A stretch of DNA of 64,000 nucleotides from Chryseobacterium rhizosphaerae (GCF_003385455.1 NZ_QNUF01000001.1:1-64000); one strand, 5' to 3'. Shown: positions 1 through 8,683, counted from the first letter of the stretch. Notes: generated by a model not told the origin, from the sequence alone. Numbers and translations: made by a program.

Positions 1-321
1 ATGTAAAAATATATAATACAGTAAGTTAATAACTGGATAATATTTAATTAAGAATAAATTAAACTTCTGAGCGAAAGATTAGCTCAAAAATTTTGATCCC
101 TGACATTGTTTGAAAAATATTTGTATTTTAGCCGAAATATGTTGTTTTTTAATAAACATATTGCCTGCTGATTAAAATTCAGACAATTTGAAGAAAAAAT
201 TAGTAGATTTGTACGAACAAAAAATAATAAATATTAAACACTATTCTTTGTCACAGGATGTTTTCTGAACAAAACGGAAACAGAGAATAACAGGATTTTA
301 GGTTATAAAACTACTGAAACT
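1..321. other. Non-coding upstream region
   Basis: No convincing gene lies in these 321 bases. A TAnnTTTG-type -7 box (TAGATTTG) at 204-211 could drive the lipoprotein gene at 322. No TTTG -33 box sits at the usual spacing. The rest is AT-rich with no strong hairpin. Confidence 0.5.
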
Positions 322-690
322 ATGAAGAAACTTTTTTTACTTTTATTAACGGCGTTTTTATTTATCGGTTGTAGCTCTGATGATGACACTATTTATGATT
401 ATATAGGAACATGGTCAGGAACTTATGAAGGGAGTGACAAGGGAGTCTGGAATATTGTGGTAGATAATGCCGGAAAAGTGACAGGTACCATGCATTCTGA
501 TGTAAATAACGAAAATTATAATATTTCCGGTAATCTAAGTACTTCAGGAGATTTAACTGCAGTAGTAGGGCTTCCGTCAAAAGGAGATTTCAGAGGAACC
601 TTAAATACGGATAAAAAAGGAAATGGAAATTGGTCCAACTCACTTCCCACCCCTGCAAAATCAGGAAGCTGGAAAGGAGAAAAAAAATAA
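322..690 (+). CDS. Small secreted lipoprotein
   Basis: This encodes a 122-residue lipoprotein of unknown function. The N-terminus is a typical lipoprotein signal: two lysines, a hydrophobic run, then the lipobox FIGC with the lipidated cysteine at residue 17. An SSDDD stretch follows, as often seen in surface-exposed Bacteroidota lipoproteins. The mature part (about 100 residues) is rich in Gly, Thr and Ser, with alternating strands reading like a small beta-barrel or beta-sandwich (GTWSGTYEG, GKVTGTM, GNWSNS). No catalytic motif is visible. It stands alone: a promoter-like box lies 110 bases upstream and a strong terminator follows at once. Function is not assigned; secretion and lipidation are well supported. 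Confidence 0.8.
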   Translation: MKKLFLLLLTAFLFIGCSSDDDTIYDYIGTWSGTYEGSDKGVWNIVVDNAGKVTGTMHSDVNNENYNISGNLSTSGDLTAVVGLPSKGDFRGTLNTDKKGNGNWSNSLPTPAKSGSWKGEKK

Positions 691-696
691 AATAGA

Positions 697-725
697 AAGT
701 CTGCAGAGCCCTGCAGACTTTTTTA
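697..725. terminator. Intrinsic terminator, convergent genes
   Basis: A perfect 10-bp stem (697-706 with 711-720) with a 4-base loop is followed by a T-run. It lies 7 bases after the lipoprotein stop. The A/T-rich flank on the other side may let it also end the convergent gene that stops at 727. Confidence 0.85.
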
Positions 726-726
726 T

Positions 727-1365
727 TTACACAAATCCCATATGAGTAATCGTGTGGGATTCTTTTTTCAAGGCTACAAAATAGATCAGAAAATCATCCT
801 CCGCGAATTGCTTTTTAAAACTGATCTTTTTCTTATTTTCCAGTATCATATGTTCTTCAGCATATTCAGCAGTGTAATGCTCGAAATCCAGCCTGATCGT
901 TATAATGTCAGCCCTATAAGATGGTAAACTTTCATCCAGGAAAAGAGTCTGATCCCGGATTTCTGCTTTTGAGGATAAATTTTTTGTGTTACCCAACGGA
1001 AATCCTCTGAGAAGAGCTTTTCCTTCTTCTGTTTTTAATCCTTCCTTTACAGTTCTTTTACCTCTTTCCGATACGGCGTCAAGGTCTTTAATTTCGGTCA
1101 TTCGCTTCGCAAACTTCTGGTAGAGGAGGGGATCTCCTGCTTCTTTTATATAGTCGGTCAAACTGGCCCGTATGATTTTTCCGACTTTTGAACAGTGCCC
1201 AAATTCTGAACTGTTCTGTCTTACTTTTTCATAAGAAGGGCTCTTTTTAAAAGCCGTTTTGTTGAACCCACTTTTCTTCCGAACCACATTTTTGCCGTTC
1301 AGATTATAAAAAACCAGGTCACCCACAGCTCCTTTGATCTTGATGAGACTTTCATACGTTGCCAT
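727..1365 (-). CDS. Conserved hypothetical protein
   Basis: This encodes a 212-residue cytosolic protein that I recognise only as a recurrent Bacteroidota hypothetical. Its N-terminus reads MATYESLIKIKGAVGDLVFY, followed by NGKNVVRKKSGF and a basic central part (KVRQNSSEFGHCSKVGK). There is no signal peptide, membrane segment or known enzyme motif. The frame stays open to a more upstream ATG at 1428. I chose 1365 because a perfect TATATTTG -7 box on this strand (1389-1396) lies inside that extension, and the extra residues look hydrophobic and unrelated. The lysine-rich N-terminal half could bind nucleic acid, but that is a guess. It converges on the lipoprotein gene across a shared terminator. 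Confidence 0.7.
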   Translation of the reverse strand: MATYESLIKIKGAVGDLVFYNLNGKNVVRKKSGFNKTAFKKSPSYEKVRQNSSEFGHCSKVGKIIRASLTDYIKEAGDPLLYQKFAKRMTEIKDLDAVSERGKRTVKEGLKTEEGKALLRGFPLGNTKNLSSKAEIRDQTLFLDESLPSYRADIITIRLDFEHYTAEYAEEHMILENKKKISFKKQFAEDDFLIYFVALKKESHTITHMGFV

Positions 1366-1388
1366 ATTGCTATTGCCAAAATTGAATC

Positions 1389-1396
1389 CAAATATA
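1389..1396 (-). promoter_or_regulatory. -7 promoter box for the 727-1365 gene
   Basis: On the minus strand the bases read TATATTTG, matching the Bacteroidota TAnnTTTG consensus. It lies 23 bases before the chosen ATG, implying a short leader. No clear -33 TTTG is present. Confidence 0.5.
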
Positions 1397-1480
1397 GGAA
1401 TAAATAATGGAGATTTAAATTTTAACATATATTTATCATATAGTTGTAGTATAGTTATACCGTAATTAAATTATAAAATG

Positions 1481-1488
1481 TATATTTG
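1481..1488 (+). promoter_or_regulatory. -7 promoter box for the NlpC/P60 gene
   Basis: TATATTTG matches TAnnTTTG and lies 36 bases before the ATG at 1525. A purine-rich AGAGGAG touches the start codon (1517-1523), with only one base between them. Confidence 0.55.
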
Positions 1489-1524
1489 TATATAATTAGT
1501 TAATTAAGTAAAAATCAGAGGAGT

Positions 1525-2097
1525 ATGGGACCGGAATTATTTGTGAAAAAACTAAGAATAAAACAGCTGGCTGTTCTAATGATAGCTTCTGCTATTGTCG
1601 TTTCCTGTGGATCATCAAAAAGTGCTTCTGCCCATAAAAAATCAGGATCTAAAACGGTGGCAAAATCTGAAAACCTTAGAAGACTTGATTCTAAATTTGA
1701 TGGAAAAGTCCCAAGATCGGCGAATGATATCCTGAAAGACGCTGAGAAATATATTGGAACTCCCTATAAATTTGGAGGGAATACTTCTTCCGGATTCGAC
1801 TGTTCCGGGTTTACGGTAAAAGTATTTGAAGAAAATGCTTTCACCCTTCCAAGAAGATCGTCAGACCAGGCCGATGCCGGGAAAAATATAGATATTACCG
1901 ATGTTAAACCCGGAGATCTGTTATTTTTTGCAACAGCGGGAGGAAGCAGGGTTTCCCATGTAGGAATTGTTCATGACATTGGACCCGATGGGGAAGTGAA
2001 GTTTATCCATGCTTCTACCTCAAAAGGAGTGATTATTTCATCCCTGAACGAAAAATACTGGAATAAAGCCTATCTTCATGCCCAAAGAGTTTTGTAA
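1525..2097 (+). CDS. NlpC/P60 family lipoprotein hydrolase
   Basis: This is a cell-wall cysteine peptidase of the NlpC/P60 family, expected to cleave stem-peptide bonds of peptidoglycan in the periplasm. The 190-residue product has a hydrophobic signal ending in the lipobox VVSC (Cys28), a Ser/Lys-rich linker (about 29-65), and the catalytic domain (about 66-190). The nucleophile is Cys93 in FDCSGF; the matching histidines are His145 in SHVGIVH and His162 in FIHAS. GTPYKFGG at 78-85 is the usual lead-in to the active site. The start is a little uncertain: AGAGGAG lies too close to the ATG at 1525, and a GTG at 1543 would give a neat MKKL-type signal. Only 16 bases separate it from the LytTR gene, so co-transcription is likely. 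Confidence 0.9.
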   Translation: MGPELFVKKLRIKQLAVLMIASAIVVSCGSSKSASAHKKSGSKTVAKSENLRRLDSKFDGKVPRSANDILKDAEKYIGTPYKFGGNTSSGFDCSGFTVKVFEENAFTLPRRSSDQADAGKNIDITDVKPGDLLFFATAGGSRVSHVGIVHDIGPDGEVKFIHASTSKGVIISSLNEKYWNKAYLHAQRVL

Positions 2098-2113
2098 CTC
2101 ATTATAATTTGTA

Positions 2114-2440
2114 ATGGAGAACAGGACATTTGCTTTTGTTAAAACAGATAAAAAACTGATAAAGCTTTTCTTTAAAGATATTACCATCATTAAAGGATTG
2201 GGAAACTATGTTGAAGTCCATACCCTTGACCATAAAAGATATATTTATTACAAAAGCCTTAAGGAACTGATTGATAACTTACCCGATGGGTTTATGAGGG
2301 TACACAATTCATATATCGTCAATATCATTAATATAGAATCCTTTGAAGATAATCAGCTGATATGTGGAACATTGAAAATTGCTGTTGCTAAAAGCTATAA
2401 AGAATGCCTTACTACTGCTCTCAATACAATGATGCTTTAG
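2114..2440 (+). CDS. Stand-alone LytTR DNA-binding protein
   Basis: This encodes a 108-residue protein that is almost entirely a LytTR-type DNA-binding domain, as found at the C-terminus of LytR/AlgR response regulators. Family hallmarks are an I-x-GLGNYVEVHT strand, the conserved Y-x-x-x-KSLKEL segment, and F-x-R-V-H-N-S-Y-I-V-N followed by I-x-x-I. There is no receiver domain and no kinase beside it, so it cannot be controlled by aspartate phosphorylation by itself. It follows the NlpC/P60 gene by 16 bases and may be in the same transcript. A role in controlling nearby envelope genes is inference only. Confidence 0.85.
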   Translation: MENRTFAFVKTDKKLIKLFFKDITIIKGLGNYVEVHTLDHKRYIYYKSLKELIDNLPDGFMRVHNSYIVNIINIESFEDNQLICGTLKIAVAKSYKECLTTALNTMML

Positions 2441-2548
2441 ACCATCTGGATCATAAAAATGTATAAAGACATACTATTTTTAACCAGTTGAATAATAAAG
2501 TTTGTATTCTTTTCCTGTTATTCTAGTTTTACAAAAAAAACGTTGAGT

Positions 2549-2944
2549 ATGAATAACAACAAAGCACTGGAGTACATAAAAACAAATTCTATTATCGGAA
2601 TAAAAGCCGGAAACCAAAGACCTGATTTTTTAGAAATCTGGATGGTGGTCGTCCGGGATAGGATATTTGCCAGATCCTGGGGACTGGCCGAACGAAGCTG
2701 GTACCATTCTTTTGTAAAAAATTCTATGGGACAGATCCAGTGTGGTGATACCATCTACACTATAAAGGCAATAATTCCCGATGACATCAATGAACTTACC
2801 GACGAAATTAATCAGGCTTACCTGACAAAATACAATACAGGGCAAAATATCCGATACTCAAAAGGAATCATTCGTCAGAAACATATTGATCACACCATGG
2901 AATTGATTATTTGTAACGTATTCATCAATAGAAATGAAATCTAA
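2549..2944 (+). CDS. DUF2255 family protein
   Basis: This encodes a 131-residue soluble protein resembling the DUF2255 family. The key block is FLEIWMVVVRDRIFARSWG followed by ERSWYHSF, a W-rich segment typical of small flavin-reductase-like split-barrel folds. Function is unknown; binding of a flavin or F420-type cofactor is only a family-level guess. I start it at the ATG at 2549 because the longer frame begins with a TTG two codons earlier. No signal peptide is present. About 100 bases of AT-rich sequence without a clear promoter precede it. Confidence 0.7.
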   Translation: MNNNKALEYIKTNSIIGIKAGNQRPDFLEIWMVVVRDRIFARSWGLAERSWYHSFVKNSMGQIQCGDTIYTIKAIIPDDINELTDEINQAYLTKYNTGQNIRYSKGIIRQKHIDHTMELIICNVFINRNEI

Positions 2945-3038
2945 TGCCTCTGATAAAAAATCATACTGTCGATTGAATTAAATGATTGCAATAGCATTGC
3001 ATTCCCAATCTGATGAAATTTGTAGAAAACTATAGATT

Positions 3039-3647
3039 ATGACAGACTTCATGAGATTTTTTATTCCTCTGTATTTTATTCTGTTCTTTACCGTTTCATT
3101 TTTGGGAATCAGTTTTACAGTAGCCCGAAAAATTGGTAAAAACCCGAATGTCCTTCCAAAAGATGACTCAGCCTATGGGCTAATTGGTTTTTATTTTAAA
3201 ATCACTATAATAACGCTGTTCATCTATACTGTGCTTTTTCTGTTGTTTCCCCAGACTGTTTTTTCAACTTTCAGAATCAATATTCTGGATCTTGATAGCA
3301 TAAGGTATGCTGGGATAACCTTAATGATAATTGCTTTTATTTGGGTGGTTACTGCCCAGGTTCAGATGAAAAACTCATGGCGTATCGGCATCGACAGTAA
3401 GACAAAAACCGAACTGATCACCCATGGATTATTCAGATTTTCAAGAAATCCTATATTTCTGGGGATGATGGTAAGTCTTATAGGATTTTTTCTTGCTTTC
3501 CCTACAGTCATTGCTTTTATCTTTTCACTGATGGGGTGTATTTTGATGCAGATTCAGATCAGGCTTGAAGAAGAGTATTTGCAAAAACAACACGGACAGG
3601 CTTATCTAACTTATAAAAAGAGGGTTGGACGGATGCTGAGCCTTTAG
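3039..3647 (+). CDS. Membrane methyltransferase, isoprenylcysteine methyltransferase-like
   Basis: This encodes a 202-residue integral membrane protein with about five hydrophobic helices. Its C-terminal half carries the signature of isoprenylcysteine carboxyl methyltransferase (ICMT)-like and phospholipid methyltransferases: THGLFRFSRNPIFLGMM (about 136-152), where GL-[FY]-x-x-x-RNP helps bind S-adenosylmethionine, and RLEEEYL plus YLTYKKRVGRML near the end. The substrate in bacteria is usually unknown and could be a lipid or small lipophilic molecule. It stands alone between a DUF2255 gene and dapD; no operon partner hints at the substrate. Confidence 0.8.
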   Translation: MTDFMRFFIPLYFILFFTVSFLGISFTVARKIGKNPNVLPKDDSAYGLIGFYFKITIITLFIYTVLFLLFPQTVFSTFRINILDLDSIRYAGITLMIIAFIWVVTAQVQMKNSWRIGIDSKTKTELITHGLFRFSRNPIFLGMMVSLIGFFLAFPTVIAFIFSLMGCILMQIQIRLEEEYLQKQHGQAYLTYKKRVGRMLSL

Positions 3648-3688
3648 CAAAAGCATAAAGTTAACAGGTATTTTGCTGAACTTTTTTG

Positions 3689-3696
3689 TATCTTTG
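3689..3696 (+). promoter_or_regulatory. -7 promoter box for dapD
   Basis: TATCTTTG fits TAnnTTTG and lies 37 bases before the dapD start. A TTTG at 3672-3675 is upstream but at a shorter than usual spacing (13 bases). Confidence 0.55.
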
Positions 3697-3732
3697 GCCG
3701 TATAATTTTTCAAACTAATTTAAATAAGAAAC

Positions 3733-4545
3733 ATGTCGTTACAACAAACAATTGAAAACATTTGGGATAACAGAGATTTATTACAAAATGAAGACAGCCA
3801 GAAAGCGATAAGAGAGGTGATTTCTTTACTTGATTCAGGAGAACTTCGTGTAGCTGAACCTACAGAAAATGGATGGCAGGTAAACGAATGGGTGAAGAAA
3901 GCAGTAGTAATGTATTTCCCAATCCAGAAAATGGAAACTATTGAAGTAGGACCATTTGAATTTCATGACAAAATTCCTTTAAAGAAAAATTATGCAGAAA
4001 AAGGAGTAAGAGTTGTACCTCATGCGATTGCAAGAGAAGGATCTTTTGTAGCTTCAGGAGTAATTTTGATGCCTTCTTATGTAAATATTGGGGCGTATGT
4101 AGATTCAGGAACTATGGTAGATACCTGGGCTACAGTAGGAAGCTGTGCACAAATCGGTAAAAATGTACACTTAAGTGGTGGAGTTGGTATCGGTGGTGTA
4201 TTAGAGCCGTTACAGGCTGCTCCGGTAATTATTGAAGATGATTGTTTCATTGGTTCAAGATGTATCGTTGTAGAAGGAGTTCATGTGGAAAAAGAAGCCG
4301 TACTGGGAGCGAATGTTGTATTGACAGCATCTACAAAAATTATTGATGTGACAGGAAGTGAACCTATTGAAATAAAAGGAAGAGTGCCTGCACGTTCAGT
4401 AGTTATTCCTGGAAGTTATACAAAGCAATATCCTGCCGGAGAATATCAGGTTCCATGTGCTCTTATTATCGGACAGAGAAAAGAATCTACAGATAAGAAG
4501 ACTTCACTTAATGATGCTTTGAGGGAAAATAATGTAGCTGTATAG
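3733..4545 (+). CDS. dapD: Tetrahydrodipicolinate N-succinyltransferase
   Basis: DapD transfers succinyl from succinyl-CoA to tetrahydrodipicolinate in the lysine/diaminopimelate pathway, feeding peptidoglycan. The 270-residue length is normal. An N-terminal helical part (1-100) contains WVKKAVVMYFPI; it is followed by a left-handed beta-helix with hexapeptide repeats (VNIGAYVDSGTMVDTWATVG, then GGVGIGGVLEP), the loop FIGSRCIVVEG and a C-terminal strand region with SVVIPGSYTK. All are typical of DapD. It has its own -7 box. The glycan cluster follows by 24 bases, so read-through is possible. Confidence 0.97.
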   Translation: MSLQQTIENIWDNRDLLQNEDSQKAIREVISLLDSGELRVAEPTENGWQVNEWVKKAVVMYFPIQKMETIEVGPFEFHDKIPLKKNYAEKGVRVVPHAIAREGSFVASGVILMPSYVNIGAYVDSGTMVDTWATVGSCAQIGKNVHLSGGVGIGGVLEPLQAAPVIIEDDCFIGSRCIVVEGVHVEKEAVLGANVVLTASTKIIDVTGSEPIEIKGRVPARSVVIPGSYTKQYPAGEYQVPCALIIGQRKESTDKKTSLNDALRENNVAV

Positions 4546-4569
4546 TTTACAACCATAAAAAATGCCACA

Positions 4570-5733
4570 TTGAAGGAAAAAATTTCATCATTTATACTAA
4601 ACCCTAAATATATATTTGGGGTTTATATTATTACCGCCATTGCTACAGCCTTGTCAAAATATTCGAGGGGAGAGCGTGCCTACAATAATTACCTGATTTT
4701 TAAGAACGTTTTTTTTAACACGCTTAAAGAAAGAAACCTTTATCTTTCTTATCCGGAATACTTGGATGTTAATCATTATGGGGTATTCTTTAGCGTGATT
4801 ATTGCTCCCTTTGCAATGCTTCCGGATTGGGCAGGTCTAATCCTGTGGAATGTAGCCAATGTGTTGGTTTTCCTACTGGCAGCGAAAAAATTACCGTTCT
4901 CGGAAAGAAATAAATCCTTTTTCTTATGGCTTTGTTTACAGGAGTTTATCACCTCCAGCCTTCACCAACAGTTTAATGTGGCACTGGCAGGATTGATTAT
5001 TCTTTCTGCAGCTCATATTTACAGAAAAGAAGAAGTACAGTCTGCTTTATCAATCTGCATAGGTTTTTTTGTGAAGATCTATGGAATTGTAGGGCTTTCC
5101 TCATTCTTCTTCATAAAAGATAAAAAGAAATTCATACTTTCCTTTATTGTTATTTCCTTAGCATTTCTGGCTATTCCGATGTTATATTCATCTGTTCATT
5201 TCGGTCTGCAGTCTTATGTAGACTGGTTTGTAGAATTGAAACATAAAAATATGGAGAACCAGCAGCTTGGAAACTTTCAGGATATTTCCCTTATGGGATT
5301 TGTGAGAAGAGTACTTGGGGATGCTACAATTCCCAATACCATATTTCTGGCTATCGGGGTTCCGCTTTTCTTTTTACCTTACCTGAGAATCAGCCAGTAT
5401 AAATATCTGGGTTTTAAACTGTCCATTTTAGCCTCTTCATTATTGTTTGTAGTGTTGTTCAGTTCAAGTTCTGAGCCGCCTACCTATATTATTGCTGTGG
5501 CGGGTGCTGTCATTTGGTTTTTGATTCAGGAAAAGAAAAGCCCGGTAGTGATTGCTATGTTGGTTTTTCTGATTCTGTTTACGTGTTTTTCAACTTCAGA
5601 TTTATTTCCAAAAACAGTAAAAGAGAACTTTATTCTGAAGTATGCCATTAAAGCTGTTCCATGTGTGGTGATATGGCTAAGGCTTACCTGGGAGCTGATG
5701 ACTAAAAAATATACAGATAAATTATCATACTAA
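4570..5733 (+). CDS. GT87-like membrane glycosyltransferase
   Basis: This encodes a 387-residue polytopic membrane protein with about nine to ten hydrophobic helices. It resembles GT87 (DUF2029-type) glycosyltransferases, which use polyprenyl-phosphate sugars to build extracytoplasmic glycans. Supporting features are a short first extracytoplasmic loop containing YLSYPEYLDVNHYGVFFS, followed by APFAMLPDWAGLILWN, a typical GT-C arrangement. No ATG fits the start: the frame opens after a TAG at 4543-4545 and the first usable codon is a TTG at 4570, 24 bases after dapD. A rare TTG start is the best reading. The GT2 gene follows after 3 bases, so the two are surely co-expressed. The exact sugar is unknown. 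Confidence 0.72.
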   Translation: MKEKISSFILNPKYIFGVYIITAIATALSKYSRGERAYNNYLIFKNVFFNTLKERNLYLSYPEYLDVNHYGVFFSVIIAPFAMLPDWAGLILWNVANVLVFLLAAKKLPFSERNKSFFLWLCLQEFITSSLHQQFNVALAGLIILSAAHIYRKEEVQSALSICIGFFVKIYGIVGLSSFFFIKDKKKFILSFIVISLAFLAIPMLYSSVHFGLQSYVDWFVELKHKNMENQQLGNFQDISLMGFVRRVLGDATIPNTIFLAIGVPLFFLPYLRISQYKYLGFKLSILASSLLFVVLFSSSSEPPTYIIAVAGAVIWFLIQEKKSPVVIAMLVFLILFTCFSTSDLFPKTVKENFILKYAIKAVPCVVIWLRLTWELMTKKYTDKLSY

Positions 5734-5736
5734 CTC

Positions 5737-6666
5737 ATGAAGAAAATCTCAATTGTCATTCCTGCTCATAATGAAGAAGGTAATGTTGCATTAGTCCATG
5801 AAAGAATCAGGGATGTTTTTTCCGGGTTGGAAAACTATCATTATGAAGTTATTTTTGTTAATGACGGAAGCAGAGACAATACCCAGCAGCGATTGGAAGA
5901 ACTGTCTCAACAGTTTGAAGAAGTAAAATATATTGAATTTTCGAGAAATTTCGGACATCAGCCTGCTGTAAAGGCTGGGATGGATAATGCCAATGGCAAT
6001 GCCGTCATTTCGATGGATGGTGATCTTCAGCATCCTCCAGAACTGATTCCTGAAATGATCAAAAAATGGGAAGAAGGCTATGATATTGTATTTACTGTCA
6101 GAACTTATCCCAAAGAAATATCTTTTTTTAAAAGAAAAACATCAGACTTTTTCTATAAAATATTATCCGGCTTATCCGATGTTAATTTAACAAAAGGAGG
6201 AGGTTCAGATTTCAGATTAATGGATGCCAATGCTATTGAAGTAATGCGTACCTTTACCGAAGACGATTTATTCCTCAGAGGTCTCACCAGCTGGATGGGA
6301 TTCAAACAGGCCGGAATTGATTTTAAGGCTGATACAAGATTATCCGGGGAAAGCAGCTATAATTTTAAAAAAATGCTCACTTTTGCCTTTACTGGAATTA
6401 CAGCTTTTAGTGTAAAACCATTGTATCTGGCCGCTTATTTAGGATTTTTATTTTCAGCACTTTCCATAGTGGGATACGGCACTTATGTGATCCATTCATT
6501 TGTTGCAAAAACCGAAATTTCAGGTTGGGCATCTCTGATTATGACTATTGTCTTTTTTGGAGGACTGCAATTGATCATTATGGGAATTATGGGAATTTAT
6601 TTAGGTAAAATATTTAAGCAGGTGAAAGACAGACCTAATTATATTATTAAAAACAAAAATTTTTAG
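5737..6666 (+). CDS. GT2 polyprenyl-phosphate glycosyltransferase
   Basis: This is a family 2 glycosyltransferase of the dolichol-phosphate mannose synthase/GtrB type. It should move a sugar from a nucleotide sugar onto a polyprenyl phosphate on the cytoplasmic side of the inner membrane. The 309 residues show IVIPAHNEEGN at the start, FVNDGSRDNT, the D-x-D site in MDGDLQHPPE, GGGSDFRLMD and SGESSYNFKKM, then two membrane helices near 225-250 and 265-295. Its product would be the donor used by the upstream GT87-like enzyme, a known functional pairing. It is packed between the GT87 gene (3 bases) and the deacetylase (1 base). Confidence 0.9.
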   Translation: MKKISIVIPAHNEEGNVALVHERIRDVFSGLENYHYEVIFVNDGSRDNTQQRLEELSQQFEEVKYIEFSRNFGHQPAVKAGMDNANGNAVISMDGDLQHPPELIPEMIKKWEEGYDIVFTVRTYPKEISFFKRKTSDFFYKILSGLSDVNLTKGGGSDFRLMDANAIEVMRTFTEDDLFLRGLTSWMGFKQAGIDFKADTRLSGESSYNFKKMLTFAFTGITAFSVKPLYLAAYLGFLFSALSIVGYGTYVIHSFVAKTEISGWASLIMTIVFFGGLQLIIMGIMGIYLGKIFKQVKDRPNYIIKNKNF

Positions 6667-6667
6667 A

Positions 6668-7444
6668 ATGGTATTATTGAGTTTTGATATCGAAGAATTT
6701 GATATGCCATTAGAGTATAAGGGCGAAATTCCCTTTGAAAAGCAAATTTCAATTTCGCAGACAGGACTGGAAAGGATATTGGATATCCTTAAAAAACATC
6801 AGGCAAAAGCTACCTTCTTTTCTACGGTAGTTTTTGCTGAAAACAGCAAACACCTTATTGAAAGGTTATTGAAAGAAGGCCATGAGCTGGCTTCCCACAC
6901 ATGGTTTCATTCGGAATTTGAAGAAAAACACCTGAAAGAATCAAGGGAAAGATTACAGGAATTATTCTCAACAGATGTAACGGGATTAAGAATGCCAAGG
7001 ATGATGCCCGTGGATGAAAAAGCGGTTGAAAAAGCCGGATATTTTTATAATTCATCTGTTAATCCTACTTTTCTTCCGGGAAGATATAACAATTTAAAGG
7101 TATCAAGGACCTATTTCAAAGAGGGGAATGTAACCCAAATTCCAGCTTCAGTATCACCCAATTTCAGAATTCCTTTATTCTGGTTGAGTTTTCATAATTT
7201 TCCTTTATCATTCTATAAAAAACTGGCTTCAGATACCCTGAAAAAGGATAAATACCTGAATGTTTATTTTCATCCGTGGGAATTTGCAGAAATTAAAGAG
7301 GAGGCATTCAAGCTTCCCGGATTTACGGTGAAAAATTCAGGAAGAGATATGGTAGAGAGGTTTGATTCATTCGTGGGCTGGCTTAAAGAAAAAGGCCATC
7401 AGTTTGGTACCTTTCAGGAGTTTCAAAAACAGATACAACGATGA
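6668..7444 (+). CDS. Polysaccharide deacetylase (NodB-like)
   Basis: This encodes a 258-residue enzyme of the NodB/carbohydrate esterase 4 superfamily, expected to remove acetyl groups from an N-acetylated glycan or lipid-linked sugar. Motifs are visible in order: LSFDIEEFD (motif 1, catalytic Asp), HTWFH (motif 2, metal-binding H-x3-H), RMPRMMP (motif 3) and VYFHPWEF (motif 5, His). There is no signal peptide, so it probably acts in the cytoplasm on a lipid-linked precursor, in line with its place one base after the GT2 gene. The substrate is not known. An 88-base gap follows before the GT4 gene. Confidence 0.88.
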   Translation: MVLLSFDIEEFDMPLEYKGEIPFEKQISISQTGLERILDILKKHQAKATFFSTVVFAENSKHLIERLLKEGHELASHTWFHSEFEEKHLKESRERLQELFSTDVTGLRMPRMMPVDEKAVEKAGYFYNSSVNPTFLPGRYNNLKVSRTYFKEGNVTQIPASVSPNFRIPLFWLSFHNFPLSFYKKLASDTLKKDKYLNVYFHPWEFAEIKEEAFKLPGFTVKNSGRDMVERFDSFVGWLKEKGHQFGTFQEFQKQIQR

Positions 7445-7532
7445 TATTAGCATCAGCGAAGTTTCATCATAAACAAACCCAGACGAAAGTAACAATTGCC
7501 TGTGGTTTTATAAATAAAATAAACAGATCCCT

Positions 7533-8630
7533 ATGAAAATTGCCTTTGACGCAAAACGTTTTTTTCACAATACGTCCGGTTTGGGTAATTATTCCAGAGA
7601 CCTTGTAAGAATACTTTCTCAATATTATCCTGATAATCAGTATATATTGCTTAATAAAAACACCTCTGAGCGGGGAAAAGATATTCTGGATCGTCCAGAT
7701 GTCCTGTTTGTTGAAACCTCAAAAGGAAGTCTTTCAAGGCAGCTGAAAATGGGAAAAGATGCCCAGAAACAGGGTGCTGATATTTTCCATGGTCTATCCG
7801 GTGAACTGCCGTTGAAATGGGATAAAACACCTATCAAAAAAGTGGTTACGATCCATGATCTGATCTTTATGAGATATCCTCAGTATTATTCTTTTTTTGA
7901 CAGGAAAATTCATTTCTGGAAATTTAAAAAAGCAGCTGACACAGCCGATAAAATTATTGCCATTTCGGAACAGACCAAAAGAGATATTATCCACTATTTA
8001 AAAGTTCCGGAAACTAAAATTGAAGTAATTTACCAGGGCTGTCATAAAGCTTTTAAAGAACAGCAGTCTGAGGGATTTATGCAGTCTGTAAAAGAAAAAT
8101 GTAAGCTTCCTGAAAGATTTATTCTGAATGTGGGAACGATAGAGGAGCGAAAAAACCTTCTGAATATTGTAAAAGGAATCCACGGAACAGATATTCCTCT
8201 GGTAGTAGTGGGAAGAAAGACAAAATATTATCAAAAGATAGAACGCTTCCTGAAAAAGAACAATATGGTAAAGCAAGTCCTGTTTTTGGAAGGGGTTTCC
8301 ATGGACGAACTGGCTGCGATCTATAAACTGGCTGATATTTTTGTGTACCCAAGTTTCTTTGAAGGCTTTGGAATCCCGGTGATAGAAGCACTTTTCTCAA
8401 AAACAGTGACGGTGACCAGCAATACGAGCTGCCTACCTGAAGCGGGGGGAAGTGATTCCGTCTATATTGATCCCAATAATGCTCTCGACATTGGAGCTAA
8501 AATAAAATTTTTATGGGAAAATGAATCCGAAAGGAAACGTCGTGTAGAAAGGAGTTTCGAGTTTGTTCAGAAGTTTAATGACCAACCTATTGCAGAGGAG
8601 CTGATGAATTTTTATCAAAAAATTATCTGA
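7533..8630 (+). CDS. Family 4 glycosyltransferase
   Basis: This encodes a 365-residue GT-B-fold glycosyltransferase of family 4. The N-terminal acceptor domain starts with KIAFDAKRFFHNTSGLGNYS, a common opening for this group. The C-terminal donor domain shows LNVGTIEERKN (about 196-206), the nucleotide-sugar-binding segment YPSFFEGFGIPVIEAL with the E-x7-E type motif, and TSNTSCLPEAGG. It should transfer a hexose from a nucleotide sugar onto a growing glycan in the cytoplasm. It sits in line with the GT87, GT2 and deacetylase genes and is the last gene before the his leader promoter, which begins about 7 bases after its stop. Confidence 0.88.
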   Translation: MKIAFDAKRFFHNTSGLGNYSRDLVRILSQYYPDNQYILLNKNTSERGKDILDRPDVLFVETSKGSLSRQLKMGKDAQKQGADIFHGLSGELPLKWDKTPIKKVVTIHDLIFMRYPQYYSFFDRKIHFWKFKKAADTADKIIAISEQTKRDIIHYLKVPETKIEVIYQGCHKAFKEQQSEGFMQSVKEKCKLPERFILNVGTIEERKNLLNIVKGIHGTDIPLVVVGRKTKYYQKIERFLKKNNMVKQVLFLEGVSMDELAAIYKLADIFVYPSFFEGFGIPVIEALFSKTVTVTSNTSCLPEAGGSDSVYIDPNNALDIGAKIKFLWENESERKRRVERSFEFVQKFNDQPIAEELMNFYQKII

Positions 8631-8636
8631 AAAAAC

Positions 8637-8666
8637 TTTGCATTTTAAAAATAAACCCTACATTTG
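8637..8666 (+). promoter_or_regulatory. his operon promoter
   Basis: TTTG at 8637-8640, 18 bases of spacer, then TACATTTG at 8659-8666. This is an almost ideal Bacteroidota promoter. Transcription should start about 5-8 bases further on, just ahead of the leader peptide ATG at 8684. Confidence 0.75.
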
Positions 8667-8683
8667 TACCACAATTCAATACA

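Noticed and set aside
1366..1428. Longer N-terminus for the 727-1365 gene
   Set aside because: The extension contains a perfect -7 box on the same strand and unrelated hydrophobic residues; the family-like start is MATYES.
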